Shown one piece after another: positions 58,688 through 64,000 of a stretch of 64,000 nt of DNA (the first letter of the stretch is position 1; each line of letters begins with the position of its first letter). Under the pieces are notes generated by a model. It saw nothing but the letters and a program-made list of their open reading frames with translations, was not told where the DNA came from and did no database searches. The position numbers were made by a program, and so were the translations under genes. Origin of the DNA: Nitrospirota bacterium (lineage in GTDB: Bacteria; Nitrospirota; Thermodesulfovibrionia; Thermodesulfovibrionales; JdFR-88); contig JACWAF010000035.1 of NCBI GenBank assembly GCA_014874185.1, positions 124,001-188,000 on the forward strand, read 5' to 3'.

Positions 58688-59779
58688 ATGGAACGCAATT
58701 ATTTGATCACCGGCGGTTGCGGCTTTATCGGCACGAGTTTGATAGCCCATCTGCTGAAGCAGAACCCTGACACAAGAATTCGCGTATTGGATAATTTGAC
58801 AGTCGGCACCCGCGAGGATTTAGCCGGAGTCTGCGACTTTATAGAGTTAGACGTAAAAGGTAAAACTTTAGACGATGCAAACCGTTTTAAAAACGACTCA
58901 AGTGATGCTGGTACCGACGTTTCGCATCTTACGTCTCACATCTCTCGCAGCGTTGAGCTAATCGCAGGCGATATCCGGGACTACGATATTTGCGCGAAAT
59001 GTTGCGAGGGAACAGACGTAGTAGTCCATCTTGCCGCAAACACCGGGGTAGGTCCTTCAGTCGAGAATCCCAGGGCGGATATGGAGTCGAATGTCATCGG
59101 CATATTCAATATGCTTGAGGCATCGAGACAGCAGGGCGTGGAGAGCTTCGTCTTTGCATCTTCAGGAGCGCCCATTGGCGAAGTTGAGCCCCCTATACAC
59201 GAGGAGAAGGCGCCAAGACCGGTTTCACCCTATGGGGCAAGCAAGCTGGCCGGAGAGGGATATTGCTCCGCCTATTACAGGACGTTCGGCCTGAAGACCG
59301 TCGCCCTCCGGTTTGGCAATGTCTACGGCCCGAGGTCAAAGCATAAAAGCAGCGTTGTCGCGAAGTTTTTCAAGCAGGCCCTTGCGGGAGAGACCCTTGA
59401 GATTTACGGCGACGGCAATCAAACAAGAGATTTTATTTACATTGATGACCTGATCCAGGCGATCTGCTTAGCAGTTAATCCTAAGCCGGCATCTCAGTCC
59501 TCAGCACTTGGCACTCAGTCCTCTTGTTATTACGGCGAGGTCTTTCAGATCGCCACTCATAAAGAGACGACCGTTAACGAGATTGCGACAATGATTAAGG
59601 ATATCCTAAGGAAAGAAGCAGGGCTGGATGTAAGGATTGCATATGGCGAATCGAGGCTTGGAGATGTTAAAAGGAATTATTCGGATATCTCGAAGGCCAA
59701 GAGGATGCTCGGTTATGAGCCAAACTATGATCTTAACAGAGGGCTAAGAGAGACATTTGAGTACTTTGGGGCTGCATAG
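58688..59779 (+). CDS. NAD-dependent sugar-nucleotide epimerase/dehydratase
   Basis: I start at ATG 58688 (363 residues). An in-frame GTG at 58658 would read through ACGTGAAACGTGAGG repeat sequence. The fold is GalE-like: NYLITGGCGFIGTSLIAHLL, VHLAANTGVGPSVENPRADM, FASSGAPIGEVEPP, the catalytic SPYGASKLAGEGYCSAY, ALRFGNVYGPRSKHKS and DGNQTRDFIYIDDLIQAICL. Two insertions are encoded by short repeats: one near residues 76-88 (58917-58952) and one near 269-279 (59493-59523). They sit in loops and do not break the frame. The exact sugar is unknown. The codon choice is less GC-rich than in the upstream EPS genes. Confidence 0.88.
   Translation: MERNYLITGGCGFIGTSLIAHLLKQNPDTRIRVLDNLTVGTREDLAGVCDFIELDVKGKTLDDANRFKNDSSDAGTDVSHLTSHISRSVELIAGDIRDYDICAKCCEGTDVVVHLAANTGVGPSVENPRADMESNVIGIFNMLEASRQQGVESFVFASSGAPIGEVEPPIHEEKAPRPVSPYGASKLAGEGYCSAYYRTFGLKTVALRFGNVYGPRSKHKSSVVAKFFKQALAGETLEIYGDGNQTRDFIYIDDLIQAICLAVNPKPASQSSALGTQSSCYYGEVFQIATHKETTVNEIATMIKDILRKEAGLDVRIAYGESRLGDVKRNYSDISKAKRMLGYEPNYDLNRGLRETFEYFGAA
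58917..58952. repeat. In-frame microrepeat inside the epimerase gene (1)
   Basis: ACGTTTCGCATCTTACGTC followed by TCACATCTCTCGCAG is a tandem-like string of a TCACGTTTCACGT-type unit. The same unit, reversed, lies at the gene's 5' end (58668-58686). It is translated in frame as about 12 residues. Confidence 0.6.
59493..59523. repeat. In-frame microrepeat inside the epimerase gene (2)
   Basis: CTCAGTCCTCAGCACTTGGC followed by ACTCAGTCCTC is a tandem of CTCAG/ACTCAG units translated in frame as SQSSALGTQSS. Confidence 0.6.
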
Positions 59780-59842
59780 TATGAATTTTGTTTTGCGGCA
59801 TAGTGAATTTTTGCTCTTGCTCCTCAAATGGGGGGGAGATAA

Positions 59843-59956
59843 ATGAATCATAACCACGTAATATGGCATATGGCAAAGAGATCTTATGAACTCCCATTTT
59901 GTAGTGAGGTGGAGCTAAGGAACGGGGAGAATGAAAAGCTTGCGAAACAATCATGA
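59843..59956 (+). CDS. Possible small protein, 37 residues
   Basis: An ATG at 59843 stands behind GGGGGGAGATAA, an unusually strong ribosome-binding site for this gap. The frame encodes MNHNHVIWHMAKRSYELPF, then CSEVELRNGENEKLAKQS, and its TGA overlaps the ATG of the next gene (ATGA at 59953). These signals suggest a real leader peptide or small gene coupled to the downstream protein. No family is recognisable and it could be a fragment of a lost gene. Confidence 0.4.
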   Translation: MNHNHVIWHMAKRSYELPFCSEVELRNGENEKLAKQS

Positions 59957-61701
59957 ATAGGCTAATTGCGATGTATTGCTTTGTGAAAAGGGACATTGCG
60001 CGCGTGGCGTATTCTTTTTTCCTGCTTGCCGGGATGATCTTGGCGATATTGTCTCCTCTCCCTGCAGAAGCATCGCAGATAACAGGCAGCAGCGATGGCC
60101 TGAAGGTGTACCATGTTGAGCCGTTCGATTTCGTTTACCCTACAACAGTATTCAAAGAATCGCCGATAAACGGCATATCCCTGGCGATGGCGAGGAATGA
60201 ATACGAGCCGGTGACCTTTGCTGTCATTTCGTCGCGGGACTATCATAATGTTACTTTGCAGGTCGAAGAGCCTGCTGATGCGAATGGTCATCATATCAGG
60301 AGAAACAATATCGACGTGAGAGTCGTCAAGGTATGGAGACAGTCAGGAACTTCGACGTTGCCGGGGAGGGAGGTCCTCGTTCCCGAGTTGCTCATGAAAG
60401 ACGATACTGTGCCGATAGTGGATTCATTTGAGAATGGCCGTTACGTACCTCCTTCGTTGCCATCGGCTTTCCGGACGGCTTTTCACGCCGGACAGGTCAA
60501 ACAGATCTGGATAACTGTTCACACGACGGTCTCCGAGAACCCTGCCGGTCTTTACAATGGAAAGATAAAGCTGCTTTCAGAAGGCAGGGTCATAAAGGCG
60601 ATAGGAATGGCCGTCAGGGTACTGCCGATTACGCTTCCGGGTCCTTCAAAGAGGTACTGCATATATTTTAGAGGAAGAATCGAGCCGAGTCATGAAGAGT
60701 ATCTGGACAAAGCCCTTTATATGAAGGAAGTGAAGGATATCAGAGAACATGGCTTCGATGGTATAACGATTTACGACGAGAAGTTTGACCAGATTGCCGA
60801 GGGCATCGATAGAGCGGCAGCTGCCGGGCTGAAATATGTTGTCGTCATCGGCTTCGGCCCCGCGAGGCCCGAAATAGTGAATCGGATTATTCAGCACGCA
60901 AGGGCGAAAGGGATGGGAATCTATTTCTACGGTGCGGACGAGCCTAATAATGACGAAAGGCTCATGTCTCATATCAGGAAATCGAAGATAATTCATGAGG
61001 GCGGCGGGAAGGTCGTCACTGCCATTACCAGGGCGCGCTATGTGGTGCTGATGGACAGGAGAAGTAGGATTTATGAAAAACTTCCAGGGACATACGAGCC
61101 GCTCGATTGGGCCAATTATCATTTGAAGGCATCCATCAATTATATCGACGGGTTGGTCAGAGGGGTGAATGCAAAAGGCAGCAACCTAGAGACATATTAT
61201 TGGCAGATAAGCCAGGAGAACCCGATCATGCACCGTCTGTATTCGGGCTATTATCTTTGGAGGACCGGTCTTGACGGCGTTTTCCCTTACTGCTATCAGT
61301 CGTATTCTCCGGTTTCACCTTATAACGGCGGCGACAAGTTTTGGCGGAAGAACAGGTATGCGAGGGTTTTGGACACCACCTACCCATCCATGGAAGGGCC
61401 TGTCCCCACATTGCAGTGGGAGGCGATTAGGGCTGGGATTAACGACGTCAGATATCTCACTCTGCTTGCCTCTCTTTCCCCGTCGGGAAGATTGCCCGGC
61501 TCGATTGAAAAGATCCTCACTGGATTCGGTTACATCGGCTTTGATAATGACGGGGCCGAGGCTTACAGGGGAAGTAAATTCAGTTTCGCCAGAGAGAGGA
61601 TAATCGATGCGATAATGCGGGCTCAAGAGAGTCGTGCAAAGTCCGGCAGCCCGGCCAAACACTTCGCCCCTCAAGCGAAAAGGCAGTTGCCGGTAAAATG
61701 A
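59953..61701 (+). CDS. Secreted DUF4091/GH123-like protein in the EPS locus
   Basis: The 582-residue protein begins with a membrane or signal segment (SFFLLAGMILAILSPLPAEA). A beta-rich N-terminal domain (GISLAMARNEYEPVTFAVIS; PAGLYNGKIKLLSEGRVI) precedes a barrel with FYGADEPNNDERLMSHIRKS, YYWQISQENPIMHRLYSGYY and TLQWEAIRAGINDVRYLTLL. This matches the DUF4091/glycoside hydrolase 123-like group; Asp-Glu in GADEP are candidates for catalysis. It probably trims or modifies the polysaccharide in the periplasm. The gene starts at ATG 59953, overlapping a possible 37-codon ORF. Confidence 0.72.
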   Translation: MNRLIAMYCFVKRDIARVAYSFFLLAGMILAILSPLPAEASQITGSSDGLKVYHVEPFDFVYPTTVFKESPINGISLAMARNEYEPVTFAVISSRDYHNVTLQVEEPADANGHHIRRNNIDVRVVKVWRQSGTSTLPGREVLVPELLMKDDTVPIVDSFENGRYVPPSLPSAFRTAFHAGQVKQIWITVHTTVSENPAGLYNGKIKLLSEGRVIKAIGMAVRVLPITLPGPSKRYCIYFRGRIEPSHEEYLDKALYMKEVKDIREHGFDGITIYDEKFDQIAEGIDRAAAAGLKYVVVIGFGPARPEIVNRIIQHARAKGMGIYFYGADEPNNDERLMSHIRKSKIIHEGGGKVVTAITRARYVVLMDRRSRIYEKLPGTYEPLDWANYHLKASINYIDGLVRGVNAKGSNLETYYWQISQENPIMHRLYSGYYLWRTGLDGVFPYCYQSYSPVSPYNGGDKFWRKNRYARVLDTTYPSMEGPVPTLQWEAIRAGINDVRYLTLLASLSPSGRLPGSIEKILTGFGYIGFDNDGAEAYRGSKFSFARERIIDAIMRAQESRAKSGSPAKHFAPQAKRQLPVK

Positions 61702-61728
61702 CTCCTCTTCAACTGAAGGAAAATTAAG

Positions 61729-63075
61729 ATGGAACAAAAGCTCTCGGTTACTCCGACAAAACATGACATTGCGAATAAGGGGCTGACGATGGTGGTCGGC
61801 ACAGTTTCAACCGCTGTTATGAGTATGCTTCAAGGTATCATAATATCGAGGGTCCTCGGTCCTGCTGGAACAGGTCAATACCAACTGTCGGTTACGCTGT
61901 CGATAACATTGATCACCTTTTTTTCCCTTGGGATGGGACTTGCGAATATCTATTTTTTAAATCACCATAAGATTAATCCGAAACAAATAGTAATGAACAG
62001 TCTCGCGGTAGGGCTCTTTCTCGGTCTTTTTTCCTCCTTAACAATATTCTATTTTTTTACCTTCAAGAAGAATTATGCAGGTGCGTTAGGTCCTTGGGCG
62101 AAGATAATCTTTTCATCCGGCCTGTGTTTCATGGTGTTGCAAGTCTTCATGACGCAGATATTGATCGCGAAAATGAAAGTCCGTCAATATATTGCCGTGG
62201 GAATCGTCTCGTCCTTCGTAAATCTCTTTCTTTGTGCCTTGTTGGGTGCGCTCGGGCTACTCAGTCCCGGGGCAGCGCTTATTATCTATTCTTTGTATCA
62301 AATTACCATGGCGACTCTGTCGTTATATTTTTTGAGAGAGGACATTTCCTTTGCGTATGCGCCGGATTTCAGATTGATATGGCGTACCTTTAAATACGGG
62401 CTCCAGCTTTATGTCGCAAATCTCCTCCTAACGCTGGATCAGAATATCAGCCTCCTCATGATTGGCTTTCTTATGCCCGGACAATTCGACGCCGCCGGAT
62501 ATTATTCGCGGGCCGTGACCCTATGCGGACTCATTCGTCTGCTGCCGACGGCCATGACGAACCTCCTTTATTCCCATTGGGCGGCTGTGCAAGGGCAGGA
62601 GCGGACAAGGCAGGTGGAAAGGGTAATCCGTATTTATCTACTGTTCGGCGTGGCCTTTGTCATCACGCTGATCCTGGCTGGGAAGTATTTGATGATAGTT
62701 ATGTACGGGCGGGCGTTTCTTCCTGCTGTCATCCCGCTCCAGATACTTGGGTTCCAACAGACAATGTGGATGATATCCAATGTTTTCCAGGCGCTTTTCG
62801 CAGGTTCCGGAAAACCTACGCTGACGACGGTCAATATCGGCGGCGGCAACATGGTAAGCTTGGCAGGATCCTTTGTTCTTATACCGGTGTTGGGAATTGT
62901 CGGGGCTGCTATAGCTCTGACCTGCGGACAGGCGGTTTACACGTTTCTTAACCTGCTCCAGGCAAGAAAGTACTTCGGCCTCAACTTCAGGAATTGCCTG
63001 GCGTTTAACCGACAGGACTTGACATATTTTCTAAGCGCCATGCGACGCAGAAAGAAATCGACGGTGCTCAGTTGA
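61729..63075 (+). CDS. Polysaccharide flippase, Wzx (MATE/MVF fold)
   Basis: The 448-residue membrane protein has about 12 hydrophobic segments. The N-terminus MLQGIIISRVLGPAGTGQYQ and the last half (AAGYYSRAVTLCGLIRLLPT, FQALFAGSGKPTLTTVNIG, GIVGAAIALTCGQAVY) match the polysaccharide transporter family. It would move undecaprenyl-linked repeat units across the inner membrane. Its stop codon overlaps the TTG start of the following ligase/polymerase gene by 3 nt. It has lower GC content than the genes upstream. Confidence 0.9.
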   Translation: MEQKLSVTPTKHDIANKGLTMVVGTVSTAVMSMLQGIIISRVLGPAGTGQYQLSVTLSITLITFFSLGMGLANIYFLNHHKINPKQIVMNSLAVGLFLGLFSSLTIFYFFTFKKNYAGALGPWAKIIFSSGLCFMVLQVFMTQILIAKMKVRQYIAVGIVSSFVNLFLCALLGALGLLSPGAALIIYSLYQITMATLSLYFLREDISFAYAPDFRLIWRTFKYGLQLYVANLLLTLDQNISLLMIGFLMPGQFDAAGYYSRAVTLCGLIRLLPTAMTNLLYSHWAAVQGQERTRQVERVIRIYLLFGVAFVITLILAGKYLMIVMYGRAFLPAVIPLQILGFQQTMWMISNVFQALFAGSGKPTLTTVNIGGGNMVSLAGSFVLIPVLGIVGAAIALTCGQAVYTFLNLLQARKYFGLNFRNCLAFNRQDLTYFLSAMRRRKKSTVLS

Positions 63076-64000
63076 GTAAGAGAGGTCTCCACAAGTTACT
63101 CGCAGCCGTTGTAACAGCCGCGGTTGGAGCCTTGCTCTGTTGGCTCAATATTTACATCTTTATTTTTTTCCTGTCAGCCGCGGCCCTTGTCGTTCTGACG
63201 AGGCGCCCGGATTATTGTGCTTATCTTCTTCTCCTTGCCATGCCGCTTGACAGCTCATCGGGCGCCGGCCAGAACAATCCTGTAGGATTTCCCATAACAA
63301 ACGCCGTTATTGTCTTTTCGCTGATACTCGTTTTAATGACATACCTGATGCGCCCATCATATTTCCCGATAAAATGGTCTCGTTCGACCAAGATAATGCT
63401 GGCAGCAATCTTTTTTCTCACGGCCGCTCAACTTGAGAGTGTATTCGGTGCCTTTGACTTCGATTCGACCATTCGCCTGACAATAACAATCGCAAGCATG
63501 GGGTTGCAAACCTTGCTTTTTTTCGTTCTTGTTAAGGATGAGACTGTCTTGAGACGTGTGTTTACTTTTTTTCTGATATTAGCCGTCGCTATCTCTATAT
63601 TGAATGTCCTGACCGCCTTCCAGATTATCCCGCCGATCCTGGAAAGGCTCTCGGCGAGCAGAGAGTTGGGGAACTACAAAGTGCCTTTCAAGGGTGCTGC
63701 CGTATTGTTCGGCGGAAGGGGAACTTACGGTATTTTCATGCACGGGATTTTACCTATGGCCCTGCTTGCTCTCATGAAGGGCCCCACGAGGTTTGCCAAC
63801 TGGAGAAGGATATACACGGTGCCGGCGGTTATCGCGATATTGGCGGGTCTTGTTGTTACCCAATCCCGCAGCGCGTGGCTGGGTACCTTATTTATTCTGT
63901 TTTTCATGTCCCTTTTCTACCTGAATAATATGAGGATATCGAGAAAGATCATCTTTGCTGTCGGTGTGGCTGCAACCCTTTTCCTCTATCTGCTGCTGGC
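63072..64000 (+). CDS. O-antigen ligase/Wzy-type polymerase, 3' end outside window
   Basis: The frame opens at TTG 63072 (overlapping the flippase stop, TTGAGTAAG) and stays open to the window end, giving 309 complete codons. Several hydrophobic segments are seen (LLAAVVTAAVGALLCWLNIY; IFIFFLSAAALVVL). The large extracellular loop region and the motif VVTQSRSAWLGTLFI near residue 260 are typical of the Wzy_C domain of ligases and polymerases. With the flippase it forms the assembly part of a Wzx/Wzy-type pathway. The product is cut off, so polymerase versus ligase cannot be decided. Confidence 0.82.
   Translation, partial: MSKRGLHKLLAAVVTAAVGALLCWLNIYIFIFFLSAAALVVLTRRPDYCAYLLLLAMPLDSSSGAGQNNPVGFPITNAVIVFSLILVLMTYLMRPSYFPIKWSRSTKIMLAAIFFLTAAQLESVFGAFDFDSTIRLTITIASMGLQTLLFFVLVKDETVLRRVFTFFLILAVAISILNVLTAFQIIPPILERLSASRELGNYKVPFKGAAVLFGGRGTYGIFMHGILPMALLALMKGPTRFANWRRIYTVPAVIAILAGLVVTQSRSAWLGTLFILFFMSLFYLNNMRISRKIIFAVGVAATLFLYLLL

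Overview
This is about 64 kb of GC-rich chromosome from an anaerobic bacterium that carries the reductive-type dissimilatory sulfite reductase genes dsrA, dsrB, dsrD and dsrN. DsrD is typical of sulfate or sulfite reducers. Together with the dispersed GC-rich repeats and the general gene content, this points to a sulfate/sulfite-reducing lineage of Nitrospirota (Thermodesulfovibrionia-like) or Desulfobacterota. I favour the first, but only moderately. No rRNA, CRISPR array, prophage or complete insertion sequence is visible.

Layout. 1-2.7 kb: the 5' part of a plant-type alpha-glucan water dikinase, running off the window. 2.9-9.2 kb: a small lipoprotein, a SAM hydroxide adenosyltransferase, a greA-pyrK-pyrD operon with chained TTG starts, hom, and a LuxR-type regulator. 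9.4-15.7 kb: a fibronectin-III lipoprotein behind a promoter and a possibly structured leader, a YtkA-like secreted protein, and a three-part M1 peptidase/ChaN/PDZ protein. 15.8-18.8 kb: a TusA-like protein with an E1-like adenylyltransferase, a stand-alone Lrp ligand-binding domain, Ku, and a two-CW protein. 19-23.1 kb: dsrAB, a terminator, then dsrD and dsrN. 23.1-32.5 kb: a broken lipoprotein, a SWIB protein, DUF3467, LysE, an outer-membrane protein and partners, two paralogous small membrane proteins, a radical SAM protein, a YfiR/hybrid-kinase pair, a DUF2155 lipoprotein and tRNA-Ser(GCU). 32.6-47.6 kb: housekeeping genes (release-factor-like protein, nagZ, ftsY, leuD, tupA, nadE, rsmI, a uvrA-type gene, FmdE, argB, a TlpA-like thioredoxin). 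47.8-64 kb: an exopolysaccharide locus (Wzi, Wza, Wzc, CpsB, GlmS, a UDP-sugar 4,6-dehydratase, a UDP-sulfoquinovose synthase homologue, an epimerase, a DUF4091/GH123-like protein, Wzx and the start of a Wzy/O-antigen ligase), open at the window end.

Three features run across the window. First, a family of about 125-bp repeats consists of three nested hairpins; the middle stem changes sequence between copies but stays paired. A second family resembles a MITE, bounded by GGTTCAGG-type inverted ends, and a third consists of C-run/G-run palindromes, one of which lies in frame inside a gene. Second, several genes (ku, tupA, nadE, the FmdE-like gene, a small secreted-protein gene, and more weakly uvrA, nagZ and the release-factor-like gene) lack a Shine-Dalgarno sequence and have a -10-like hexamer 5-9 nt before the start codon, as expected for leaderless mRNAs. 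Third, broken genes (a Big_5 lipoprotein, an IS256-type transposase N-terminus, a truncated DUF559 nuclease) mark past rearrangement.

The strongest leads for new biology are the UDP-sulfoquinovose synthase in an EPS locus of a sulfite-reducing organism, the plant-like glucan water dikinase, the YfiR/CHASE8 hybrid kinase pair, the three-hairpin repeats, and the leaderless promoters.
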